A stretch of DNA of 64,000 nucleotides from Diphasiastrum complanatum (taxonomy: Eukaryota > Streptophyta > Lycopodiopsida > Lycopodiales > Lycopodiaceae). A program made the translations under genes and the position numbers. Numbering within the stretch: the first letter of the stretch is position 1; each line of letters starts with the position of its first letter. Location: the NCBI GenBank assembly GCA_029204225.1, contig MU831832.1:38141-102140 (forward strand), written 5' to 3'. Shown in pieces: positions 22,976 to 34,695 of this stretch. The notes beneath the pieces were generated by a model, which searched no databases, was not told where the DNA came from, and was given only the letters and a program-made list of their open reading frames with translations.

Positions 22976-23360
22976 CATTTATGCAAAGACTCATCGAAGT
23001 AGTATTTTGTGTACAACATAGCTTTTCTTGATTACTCCATTGGAATAACAACTTGCCCCTTACAAATTGTGAGGACCAAAAGACAATGTACAGAGAAATC
23101 AACTACGTATAAAACCTTGATGGAAACCCATAAATTATGATGCCAAAATCATAAATCATTAATTAAAAATCATAACTCTATGAGTGCATACTTAAAAGAA
23201 GAGTATTAGCTTGTGCTTGGGCAATGATGGAACCTCGGAAAGATGTAGAGTAGGGTGGCACCATTTAATGCCCAAAACTAATTTTCGAAACGATAGCAAT
23301 GAAATCATGGACTACGATGGTTGCATTGGAAAGCAATGCATCCATTGTCTTTTCACATCA

Positions 23361-23484
23361 AATGATTTGGAAAAATATGAGTAAAATCAACTACAACAAA
23401 GATGAGTTGCTTTGGCTTTTTGTTGTAGTTGGTTGCTTCGACTCTTTCTTGTAGTTGATTCTACTCATATCTTTCCAAATCATT
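23361..23484. repeat. short near-perfect foldback (hairpin-RNA or MITE candidate)
   Basis: Arms of about 45 nt (23361-23405 and 23440-23484) are reverse complements with about three mismatches: AATGATTTGGAAA-ATATGAG and its complement CTCATAT-TTTCCAAATCATT, then TCAACTACAA. The loop is about 34 nt. Arm length, pairing and loop size would fit a plant miRNA-type or siRNA hairpin, or a small inverted-repeat transposon. No known miRNA is recognised. Confidence 0.75.
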
Positions 23485-23539
23485 GACTATCATAGAGTTG
23501 ATATTTGAACTTGATGCAATATCATGGGCTGATTCAGCA

Positions 23540-23735
23540 TCTATAACTTTCCATTTTTCCTTCTTCAAAATAAAAAACTTTTCTACTTTCAACAATCCTT
23601 TTGGTCAATGGATTATGAAGCCTATAAGCTTTCTAATTAGAGAAATAACCAGCAAAAAGTGACTTAGTGCCAGTTTCATCTAGCTCTTGTCCGAGCTCTG
23701 TTGGCAATTTGTGCAAATACGATACATGGCCCATT
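23540..23735 (-). pseudogene. Copia integrase C-terminal fragment
   Basis: The minus strand encodes GHVSYLHKLPTELGQELDET, then LFAGYFSN, stop, KAYRLHNPLTKRIVESRKV and FYFEEGKME. This fits the Copia block V-VP-E-RTKLD-KG---F-GYS--SKAYRL-NP-TKKI--SRDV-F-E. One in-frame stop; no other domain alongside. Confidence 0.8.
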
Positions 23736-25099
23736 AAAGCATAGATCTCATTCTATTTCTCGTGCCATCGGCTTACGAGTACAGTGCACCTTCTAAGGGT
23801 GCGTGACGTTATTTTTACAATTAGATCTGAGTCTTTTTGCCGACTCGGCCATGCTTTTATTCCCATCGTCGTAAGATATGTTGGAGAGATGATGGGCTTT
23901 GGTTCTGCTCATTGGTCGATCTGTGACTTGTTGTCGACCTTCTGATCTTGGCATTCCTGGTAAATCTAGATTCTGGAACTCCTTCTTGGTTAATTCTTGA
24001 TGCTCCATAGTGCAGTTTGGTGGCTCGATTCCTTCACTTAATATCCATTGGGCACTTTTGGCATTTGGAATCCATTAGAAGAATCTTCACCAGAATCTTC
24101 TAACATGCCCCCACTATAATTTTGGTGGCAGTCCCTTGGCACCTGCATATGTCTTTGGTGTTGGCGTGTGTGGCGATGTGAGACCGTTGCGAAAGAGGGT
24201 GAAAAAGGGGCATAGACAAGATGGGGAGGAAACTCGGCCTAAAAATGTGAGAAAAAATTTTGGCAACAAAATTGAGCGGTAGAGGGGGGAAAACAGAGAA
24301 GGTGTATATACAAATAGATAAGGGAAAAAATAAATAAATGGAGAAAAGAACATATGAAAGTAAGAAAGAGAAAATGAATTAACTTGAAAAACAAGAAAAA
24401 GAAGATGAGTCCATTGGTACTTTTTCTAGACTTCTAGTTTTTTTTGCTTTTTCTTTTTCTTTTTTCTTTTTCTTTTTTTTTATAAAAGAGAAACCAAGTG
24501 TGGAGATATGCTTCAGGGAGTCTATTCTAGGTGTTTGCCCTTCAGAGAGTCAAATTTCATATTTGTTCCTCCATCTCTTTGGGATCATCCGACTTTGTAC
24601 ATATTCGACAACATAGAATCTTTGAGTTCGAGCAATATCGCGTCAATGGTCCGGCACTGCTTGACAACTCTAATGACACAAGACAAATTATGTGTCATTG
24701 TATTATTCTTGGAGCAAATCATCAAAGGAGGAGTCAAAGGGAGCCTAATGGCAATGCATGACGGAGGATGCTTAGTTTTTGAAGGATATTACGAGAATGG
24801 CACCCACTTGAGATAGGGCAATGTTTCACTTTAAAATTTGCAGCCCGTACTATTTGTTCTATATAATATAGAGGAGCTAAACGATATAAGTGCATGTGTG
24901 TACAACAAATTTAAGTTCTTGAAATTGTGTTTTGGCAACAGTGGAAAGCACTCAGAAAATCATGTGAGGTGCAAGCCATCTTACAAAAAAAGAGCAAAGC
25001 ATTGGAAAGGCATGAACAGCATTGTTGAGTCCTTCTCTGCTCTGGACTAGTCGGTGTGTTTATATCGATTGTCTTATATGGTAGCCCCATTGCTAAATG
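23736..25099. other. intergenic, probably TE-derived
   Basis: No recognised gene. A pyrimidine-rich T/C tract lies at about 24430-24482. GCCCCCACTATAATTTTGGTGGCAGTCCC at about 24102-24131 resembles 57429-57457, hinting at a shared retroelement end. Overlapping ORFs at 24508-24816 (+) and 23793-24008 (-) have no motif I know. Confidence 0.4.
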
Positions 25100-25720
25100 C
25101 CGGTGGAGAAAAACATTGTATCGATCGACACTCCATAAAATACAAATCTTACTCAAGCCTATATGGAGAGCTGCTTTGATCTCGGCCCCATCCAAATTGA
25201 GCTTTTGATCTTCATGAAAGATCACATTACTACTTACAACAACTTTGTTAGTAGAGGGTACAAAGATTCTATATGATTTCTTTGTAGATGAATATCCAAC
25301 CATCACACCTTTGACAGAACTAGGATCATCTTTCTCCCAAGTATCTAAAGGCACATGCACAAAGCAAATACATTCAAAGATTATAAGGTGATATTCCTTA
25401 GGCTTCTCCTTATACAACATTTTAGATGGTGATTTTCCTCCTAGGGCAAGATTTAGAAGTCTATTACAAAGATAATTGGCACATGAGATTGCTTCTCCCC
25501 AAAAGAAGAGGTGCTTCAATTCTAAGTGCTTTGGCACATTCACAAAGAGTTCTATTTTTTCCTTTCGGCAACCCATTTTGTTGAGGTGAATAAGCACAAA
25601 TAAACTCTCTTCTTCCTCCCTCTTGCTCACAAAAGTCATTAAATTTGTTGGAGATGTACTCTCCTCTACCATCACATCTCAAAGCTATCTCAAAGCTTTT
25701 AACTTGAAAGAGAATTGCTT
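25100..25720 (-). pseudogene. Copia integrase fragment
   Basis: Right to left, 25682-25464 has the integrase blocks RCDGRGEYISNKFNDFC (R-D-GGEY), YSPQQNGLPKGKNRTL (the Glu position is replaced: NG-PKG instead of NGVAER) and CECAKALR. In another frame come CANYLCNRLLN, SPSKMLYKEKP, FECICFVHVP, DDPSSVKGVMVGYSS, KSYRIFVPSTNKVV and VIFHED. Upstream domains are lost, and RT and RNase H do not follow. The PBS and LTR at 26293-27063 probably belong to the same element. Confidence 0.85.
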
Positions 25721-26292
25721 TTCAATTAGTGCTTTGAACTTGAGGAAAAACATCAAACACCATAGACTTGGAAGATAAGAGATACAACCATGAAAATCTT
25801 GCATAATCTTCATAATTTGCATGAAACTATGTGGCTATGGCTTCAAAAACACCTCGATCTTGCCTAGACAAGATTGGAAAGCACTACCTTGAGTTTTTGG
25901 ATGAAACAAGCTAGATATGGGTCAAACTTGATGTTTCCAACCAAGTTGGGTTCCCTACCCACCTCACTTCAAAATTTATAAGTTCATCAAGACACATCCA
26001 ATTGACATGAAATCATTTGCCAAGAAACTAAACTTCACTAGCTTTTCAACAAGCTATCAAGCTCTAGATTTGGATCCACTTGGGAGAAAAACTAACCATT
26101 CAAATTTTGGTGATCTAACACGTGCCTGAGCAATGCAGTCTGTATAGTACACAACATGGATCAATTAAATGTGTTTTTTATCCGATTTGATCCAAAAATC
26201 CCCTTGATAGATACTGAGATTCAACTACACTCACAAAATCATGATTCCAAAAAACACAACACACTTGATGCATGCAATTAATTCTTAGGTAG

Positions 26293-26304
26293 GCTCTGAT
26301 ACCA
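26293..26304 (-). other. primer-binding site, initiator tRNA-Met
   Basis: Plus-strand GGCTCTGATACCA ends at 26304, so the minus strand reads TGGTATCAGAGCC directly after the LTR at 26305. Orientation agrees with the minus-strand integrase remnant to the left. Confidence 0.88.
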
Positions 26305-27063
26305 TGTGTACTTTTCACACATGTGAGGACATCTCAGACAATGTGAATGATCTCCTAATGTGTGTGTGATTGCACATAGATCTAGCACCAATATGGCAGA
26401 ATCAATCTAGCTTGGCAATTCTAAAGCAAGAGCACATTAGACATGCATCAAACATTCACCATTCATTAGACATTAGAGATTAGACATGCATCAAACATTC
26501 ACCATTCATCAAACACATTCAAAGACAACTTTTGGTGAAAAAAAACTAAGTGTGGACTTGGCCTACTCTCGAGTAGAGAAACAAAAAGTACATAGGCTCT
26601 CAAGTAGAGAGAGAAGGTACAAAGAACTCTACGTGTAGAATCTCTCAATTTCTCCAAAAAAAAAACTTCATGTAGAATGACTCTCTCCCTCCCCTATAGT
26701 GACTCGAGCTCAAGAGGTGTTGTCATCAAGCAATATGATTGGAAGTCTTGCATAGCACCTCCAAATATGATTGGACCTCTTGCATAGCACCTCTAAATAT
26801 GATTGGACCTCTTACATAGCACCTCTAAATATGATTGGACCAATTCTATGCATCTCTCTCTTTTGATTGGTCACATGACACCATGACAACTCATGTTAGA
26901 TGTCACTAGCTCTCTACCTTCAAGACAAGTGTCTAAGGCCTACACTACATCTATCTAGAACAAGATATGTTTTTGGCCTAATCACCTGCTTACATATGTG
27001 AAAGGGGTAGAAAAGTCAAAGGACTCCCAAAACTCATGATAGACAGCTTTTACAATTTTCACA
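26305..27063 (-). repeat. 5' LTR of a minus-strand Copia element
   Basis: It begins TGTGTACTTTTCACAC next to the PBS and probably ends ...ACAATTTTCACA. Length is about 759 bp. Holds a 32-bp minisatellite and purine/pyrimidine-rich promoter-like DNA. The right boundary is inferred from TG...CA ends and from the start of an inverted copy at 27064. Confidence 0.7.
26732..26845. repeat. 32-bp minisatellite inside the LTR
   Basis: AATATGATTGGA recurs at 26732, 26764, 26796 and 26828, an exact 32-bp period. Each unit continues with CTTGCATAGCACCTC or a one-base variant. 3.5 copies. Confidence 0.93.
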
Positions 27064-27560
27064 CTAGTGACATCTCTTTTGATGTTGTAATGTTGTCATG
27101 TGACCAATCAAAAGAGAGAGAGATGCACAAAAACGGTCCAATCATATGTAAGGAGTGACAACTCAATGGACCAATCAAATTTAGAATGCTAGGGTATTGA
27201 AATGAAGATATGTACATGTGGAGCAAACTTGAATTGGCCCCTAAGAGATCCAAGCATATTACATGATGACATCTCCTCTTGGAACTCGAGCTACTATTAG
27301 AGAGTGGAAGAGAGCTCATTTACACTTAGTTTTTTGAAGAGATGATAGCTTATACACCTAGTTTTGTCTTCATCTTCTCTCTTTACCTGAGTACCTCATG
27401 TACATTCTCTCTCTACCCGAGAGCAAGCTAATTCCACACTTGGTTTTTCTTCAAAGGTGGTTTCTCATAATGAATGATACATGTTGAATGATTGATGCAT
27501 GTTTTGTGTGCTCTTGCCTTAGAATTGTCAATCTAGATTGTGTGAATTCCAGAAATTACG
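27064..27560 (+). repeat. inverted, diverged copy of the neighbouring LTR
   Basis: Reverse complement of about 26380-26915: CTAGTGACATCT, CATGTGACCAATCAAAAGAG, GATGACA-CTCCTCTTG-A-CTCGAGC, CTACCCGAGAGCAAGC and CTTGCCTTAGAATTG all have partners in inverse order. It lacks the repeat array and the outer about 150 bp. With the LTR at 26305 it makes a large inverted repeat. The plus-strand Copia remnant at 27680-28542 fits this orientation. Confidence 0.75.
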
Positions 27561-27679
27561 CTTCTAGAACGATTAGACCAAGCTACTCTCCAAAGTTCTT
27601 TATGTTCCAAATCTTTCTACGAATATACTTTTGATCAGTAGAATTCCATATTTAGGACATAAACTAGAGTTTACAACTG

Positions 27680-28542
27680 ATTAATATAAATTTGTCAAAA
27701 GGACAAACAAGATCTTTGCACTCAAAAAGAGGCATGGAAACTTGTATAGACTAAGTCATTGTTCTTGCTAAGAATCAAGCCTTGAATACTATTGTTCAGA
27801 TAAATAAAGAATTAGTTGTGCACTATAGGCTAGAAGGTCCTCAAGGACAAAGGCCGAGTCATCAAAGTTCATGCAATCTCTTCACTCAAGTGTGCAATTT
27901 GCAAGGGTGAGAAGCAATGGAGATGCTACTATCTTTGAATTTTTCATACATACTGTTAGAATATTTGAAGTGACTTATATCTTATCTTCAACATTCGTGA
28001 TGTTTAGTACATTATGTGGATATGACAAGACAATGAAGTTGAATGCTTTCCAATCTACATTTCTTGTTGATAAACCAATTTCATTGGATAACTATTTTTG
28101 TAATAGTTTGAAAAATGGTGCCATAAAAGTCAAAACACCATTTAAAGTAATGTACTTGAAATTATTTGAGTCCACATGCTCTGTGCATGATCATTTCAAT
28201 GTAAGGACCAAAGATTATCCTACTTCAATGAAAGGAATAATGGTAGTTTTTTGCTCTTTAAGTAGAGATTGTAGAATCTACATTTATTCCACCAAAGAAG
28301 TTGTCAATGGTAGAAATATGATCTTTCATGAGTGGAATACTTGCAAACTTGAAGGAAGCGCCTTTTGGATGAGCACCTTATTCAAATCATTGATGGAGAG
28401 AAGCCAAGTAAAGTGCAAGGAAAAGATAGGGCCGAGAACTCCAACGAGACCTTCAAAGTCCAAGATGGAGGCATCAATTTCAACACAGAGTAGATACATT
28501 TACAAAAGCTTCCCTTCTACAAAGGGGGAATCTCTTAAATAA
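27680..28542 (+). pseudogene. Copia pre-integrase / integrase remnant, plus strand
   Basis: Around 27690-27860 a pre-integrase-like VHYRLEGPQ (for WHYRLGH) can be read. 27871-28542 is one 223-codon frame with LDNYFCNSLKNGAI, LKLFESTCSVHDHFN, KDYPTSMKGIMVVFCSLSRD, CRIYIYSTKEVVNGRNM and IFHEW, the C-terminal part of Copia integrase. It ends near a purine tract AAAGGGGGAAT (28518-28528). The catalytic core is unrecognisable and RT is missing. Partner of the inverted LTR at 27064. Confidence 0.75.
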
Positions 28543-31198
28543 GCAAGAGAGCTCCTTAGGTGGCATCCTAGTGGCATTCCCACATTACACAAATTACAAG
28601 TGGAATTATGCTCTCCACTAGATTTCACCATCAAAAGGTGGCTCACTCTACTTTTCTAAGAGGGGCCTACCTGCATTTACTACATTGCCTAGAAATACTA
28701 CTTCCTACATGGTCATTCCATCTTTCGGGATTCACCATGAAGCTTACACAGTTTCTACTTGACAATATTAACTAGTACTCCTCGGCTTTCATACTGGACT
28801 CTCAGTCTTCGCTCATCTCGTCTTCTCAAAGACCTCCTCGATCTAAGGTGAGAGGTGCTAGCTCTGGCCGAGTATCTTGGGGATTCGTCAGAATCAGCCA
28901 ACAATAGCTTAGGGTACATATTGTAATCCACACATGTGAGAGCATGTTCACACGTGTGAGAATAGGCCTAGGGTAGTTAGGACCTAATCATAGGAGTTAG
29001 ATAGGATGTTTGGTCAAGTTTTCTAGAATTTAGGAGCAAACTCCACAAATCACAAAAGTTGGTGATTGATCTAACTACCAAAGTTGGTAGACATAATGCT
29101 TAGGTCAATTTGACAAGAGTAGGCAAACCTAATGCTAATTAGGTCCCTAAACACGTGCTGGACCTGCTCAACCAGCCATGTAAAGCATCTCCTTTGTACT
29201 ATCAATTATTCATTCCATTGTGGGAGAGCATGATATTGGACCAATTGACAATAATGTGTTGGAATTTTTTTATGTGAATGCAATCTAAACTTAGTGAAGT
29301 TTATTCTCTATTAGTAGGTCGTACACTACAGACTGTACTTCACACATGTGAGGTTGTTCAATAGTGTTTTGATCAATAATTGATTGTTTTTGCTGCCAAT
29401 CTAGATCAAGATTTGAGTGCTAGTTTTGCAATAGATTGATTCACCAAGTCACTCTTGAGGATCTTTTGTAGATCCATTTAGGGTCCTGAACACTGTACTT
29501 TCAACAACAACAAGGCCATGGGCTTTTTGGTCATGAGGAAACCAAAAAAATTATAGCTTGAAATGCTTTACAAAATAAATTAAAAGTTCAGTCAAGTTCT
29601 TACACTGCAATCAACATAATTAGCATAGAAACATGCAAGGTACAATACATGGAAATCTCATTTTCAAACCATTGGAACCATTCATGACATACAACATTCC
29701 TCAAAAGTACATAAAATTGAGTTAAGCATGAATACTAGCACACTTAATATACAACCCAAAAAAAAATCATCATCGCACCTTCTGGAAAAAGGAAAAGAAT
29801 GACCAACATCTAATTACATTGTTGTTTATATAAAAAAGCATGACATCTCACAAGATCAATACTTGATGAGAATGATTAGTTCAATATAAGTTGAAAGTAC
29901 ATGAAATTCATTAAAACATAGTCCCTTGCAAGTATCATATTAGCCATTATGCTCTTTCCTCTTCATATCCTCCAACTTCAATCTACCCTTCTCATGTGGC
30001 ACAACAGCCATCAAGTTCTTTCCTCTTCATGATCTCTGCATGTGAACATCTCATTGGCACCCTTCCAATTTTTAAACTTCACCCATATAGCTTCAACCAT
30101 GTTGTCAAGCTTTGGCTCCATATCATAATCGCCTTGGCACTCGTACATCAAACTAAATCAACTTAAAAGGTATGATTAGCTTTTCTATTTAAAAAATGTA
30201 GAAAAGGTATGATTAGCTTTTCTATTTTAAAAAATGATTTCTTCATAGATAAATACATATTGAACTTTATATCACATACAGCTAGCATATATTTTCCATC
30301 AATTGTTATGTTAAAGACGCATAGAAAGTCGTGAGAATTTCTATGCCATCATGATGTACCACCTACAGATTGCAGATATTCCAAGAATTCACTAACAAGC
30401 ATGCAGTTGCTTGACTGTAGTTTCTACTTAACAAAAGTGAGCACATGTTGCAAAGCATAAAATTGAAAGGGAGACATTCTACTATTGATTACAGAGAAAA
30501 CTGTTTGAAGCATAAAGTGGCAGGAAACACTGCAGGATTTTGACATACTATCAGAATCTATGACACAACTTTTAAAGAACAGACTGTTTATAATACCATA
30601 CCAAAATTCTCATCCATCTTAAATACAAGTCAACTTTTCACGGCAAATTTTTGCACTTACCCTTACAAGATGGAGATGACACAAGATATGTTCCTGAATT
30701 TCAAATTTTGTTCGTGTCCATATTCAATGGTAAAACTTGATAAATCACATATGTAGGATCTTAAATCGTCAAAATTCGTGTCAATATCCATTTGTAAAAA
30801 TTGTTAAATCATCAAAGAACCTATACATTCTAATCATCTATTTGATGATGTTCGTTGCCCATGCAAAGCATTCCTTTATAATTGGCATTGATTTGCATCA
30901 TGGTTGACATTCAGGATCAACAACCTTTAGTATTAAGGAAAATGCTCATGTGAAGCCATGAGAACAAGGACATAGTCGATTGTTTCCATGTAACAACATA
31001 AAATGACTCGTATCTAGTGCATCCATATTAAAATCTCTCTGTAGGGTGATCCAAATTCCTGGAAACCCTTAAAGCCAGATTATGCCGTTTTCTGGTTAAC
31101 GAATCTCTTTAAAAGCATTAACAGCACTCTCTCTCCAAGCAACTGCACGGCACCAATCTGATTCTATCACAGCTCAGTTGAAATTATGCACTTGGTGT
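28543..31198. other. intergenic DNA downstream of PWP1
   Basis: 28543-29520 is probably retroelement-derived, with ACACATGTGAG/ACACGTGTGAG words near 28935-28965 and 29340 but no coding motif. 30165-30240 has a tandem duplication of about 36 bp (AAAAGGTATGATTAGCTTTTCTATTT). The last few hundred bases are likely the PWP1 3' UTR. Nothing else recognised. Confidence 0.5.
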
Positions 31199-34100
31199 TC
31201 AATGTTTTTGTAAACGTCTTCCATATCTCTCTACAACACCAGTCACAGTAAGGATATCCCACACCTGAAGGCAATGTATAAAGGTGCAATCAGTATGTCA
31301 AAAATGAAACAAAATTTTGAAGAAAACTTGAAAGGACAAATATGCAAACAGGAAACTGCATATTTGAAACAAACTAACTCAACATTTATGGTCATTCAAA
31401 TATTCATATGCTCTTTTTGTCAAAGAAAAATGGCACAAACGATAACACACTCCTAGAAATGCATGCAAACATATTGATTAACCTCCAGGTTGCCTTTAGA
31501 ACCACCGACAGCTAACAAGTTTGGTGAATCTTTACAAAATGATGACGAAAATACTGCTCCCTGCCAAAAGACTGATGTCAGCAACTCCGGTGCTTTATTC
31601 TGGTATTAATAAAAAATACAGAATTGGCAATTCACAGCGCATGGTTATAATAACTATATGTTAATAAGAAAAAGAAATTCCTCCAATACTCTCAAGATCT
31701 CAACCTTGATAGGATGATAATGTCTATACACAAATTTCCCAATTGCAGAAAAATATAAGATATTTACCACTTTTGGATTGATTGATGCAATGCAAGAGGG
31801 CTGGTTATTTGTTATGTCCCAAAGCTTCACCTGTGAACACAAGCATATTGACTAATTAAGTAAAAACAAGTAGGGTAACATGAAGTGGCCAGCATTCCCA
31901 TGAAGCACAACAGATTCTTTCTTGCAATTTGTAATGCTGGATAGCAGAACAGATAGATCCAGCACAATCGAAACAACAAATAACATAAGCAAAAGTTCCG
32001 ATGAAAATATACACAAGTTATAAGAAAAAGTCAAACCATCTTATCCGTTGACGCTGTCGCAAGAAGCTGAAACAAAACCATTATCACCCGTTCAACTTGT
32101 GTTGATTAATGTTACAAACAATAAGTACCATGATTTACTACTGCACCACTTTCTTACAATCTAACCTTTTCCTTGGAAAAATTCCTTGTCTTCACCCCAT
32201 TCCTCTAGTCTACCAAAAGATACCCACAAACAGAACTGTGACACTTACATTACGTGCCGACGGATTGTATGAAATACTGCACACAGCCTTCTCGTGTGAA
32301 TGAAGTGTGAACAAGGTCTTCTGGCCAGAGCCTGTTGAGCTCCGTATGTCATGTGCCCGGACTGTGCCATCTTCCAAGCTCACCTGGCATGTCCAACAGC
32401 TGTAGGCAGAAACTAACACATCCTCCAATAACACAAACTTCATAACTGTAAACATGAAGTAACGACTTAACCCACCAATGAGATACTTACTATAAAGTAC
32501 TGAGAAAAGTGAGGGTCCCATGCAAGACTCTCAACATCCGCTGGAACATTCCATCTTATACCATCATGTGCTGGAGCTCTCATGTCCATCTGCCATAGTC
32601 ATTATAACTCAATCACATGCTGGGCATTGAATTGTCTCTCAGAAACAAGAACCCACTAGACAAGTCTGGTGTACTTTAAACTTCATAATAATTCCCTTAA
32701 ATCTCTGTTGCAATCTCAAGAGGGGTAAAAAAGAACTACTCATACAAATATCCATGCGTTTACTTTTCAACCTACAAGATGGCAAGTGAATCTCTCAGAT
32801 GAAAAGGCAAATGCTAGGGTTTTAATACTGGAAACCTACACGTTGCATTTTTACAGCACCCTTCAAACAATTTAAGAAAGTAAGAAGACAGTCACATCAC
32901 CGAAAAATTGCCAGGTCTAAATGTCTAATCTAAATTCAGGACAATTTCAGAAAATACTTACAACAAACGAAATACTTTATGGAAACTTATGTCCCTTCCA
33001 TAATTTCATGATGTGAAGATGGGGCACATTTTAACAAGTTCATTCTTTTCTTTTGTTTGCAGCCTTAAAATGATCAAGAGCAAGAAGATGGACATGTTGA
33101 AAATTGCAATGAAGGATGCTGACAAGTAGAAGATAGAGACAGGGAGATGGACAAGCTGAAAGTAGGGTGTCAAAAGACCTTCAAGTAGGGAAAAAGAATA
33201 AGCTTTTCAAAATACAAACGAATTACAGTGGGTCGGGGTTGAGAGGGAAGATGTAAGAGTCGAACAAATATGAAGGTGGTGAAATGCATCCAGTGAGTCA
33301 AGTAGGAAGAAATAAGATTTGGACAAATATGAAGGTGGGAAATGAGGCAGCTATCTCTATTGCTAATGTTGCCTACCTTTGTTTTACACCTTAAAACAAT
33401 TCCATCACTAATTTTTACTAAATATGCGTAATTTTGACAAATTCAGACCAAACACTGTAAAAAGAAATTGAAGTGCTCCAGAACACTATGCAACTGGATA
33501 CATTATCCATGCACTTACAATCCTACCAATGTCATCAAAGCATCCATAAAGCAAATTTACCTACAATTCATGCATTGAAAGCGAATACCAAAGTCAACTC
33601 AAAGATAAAATCAAAGAGAACACAGTACATGTGTAATCATTCTCTTTATGAAATATGTTCAGGGGGTCTTAAACCTATCATCATTCATCTTAAAATGTGA
33701 CTACTCACATCCTCAACGCCCAAAAGTGGGTGCAAATCATGTGCCTAACAATCGAAATAACAATTTCCAAACACATATATCAAGTTTCTGTCACTTATCT
33801 AAACACAAAAGCCAAGGTAGGAACCCAAAAGTGAAGATTCAATAAATGCACTATTGAATCAGTAGCACATCAGCTTCAACTTTCAGTTAAGTTTTTGCTT
33901 CAACTTTCACTTTCCCATGTCAATGGTTGTAACTTCAAGCTTCTATTTGCATTGAACAATCATTTACTCACGCACAACATAACAGTTGGAGTGCTTTATT
34001 TATTGCAAATCAGGTTTGTTGTATACTACACTTATGAGACTTCCAAGCACTTTACCAGACCTTTTCCTTAAAAAAAAAAAATACCCTAAATGATATAATT

Positions 34101-34662
34101 GGATAAAACACCATAAAACTGTCATCATGACAACATAAGCCACAACAACTTACCACTACAAGTGTGCGGTCAAAGGATCCACTCAACAATGTTGTTGGTT
34201 CTTGTGGATTCCACACAATAGCTTGTACCTGAAAACTTATCATACATTTCAAAGGGTATAACCTTATATATCAAAATATAGATATAAAGAAACAAATAAG
34301 TAAAAACATGCTAGGACATGGCAACTTGGCCACCTTATCTGAGTGACGATGTAATGTTTGCTCACACTTTTGTGTTGTGACATCCCAAATTTTTACTAGA
34401 CAATCAGCACTAGCACTTGCTAAGACATTCCTGCACAAATTAACCAACCAAGCAAAGAGAGAATTATTGGCTAGCTACACTTATTGCAATTGTATTATTG
34501 TGAGTGGTCATCAACATATTTGACATCACAAAAAACATTGTTAATCTTAAGACTAATAAATTCTTAGGTACAAAATATAGGACCAACAACCTAAGTAAAA
34601 GATGGCACTCATCTAGATGCAACCATTATAAAGGTTGAAAGTAGAATATATATAGATGTGTT

Positions 34663-34695
<33 letters not shown>

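Noticed and set aside
24508-24816. 102-codon plus-strand ORF as a gene
   Set aside because: No motif, no neighbouring exons, overlapped by another ORF of similar length; no support beyond length.
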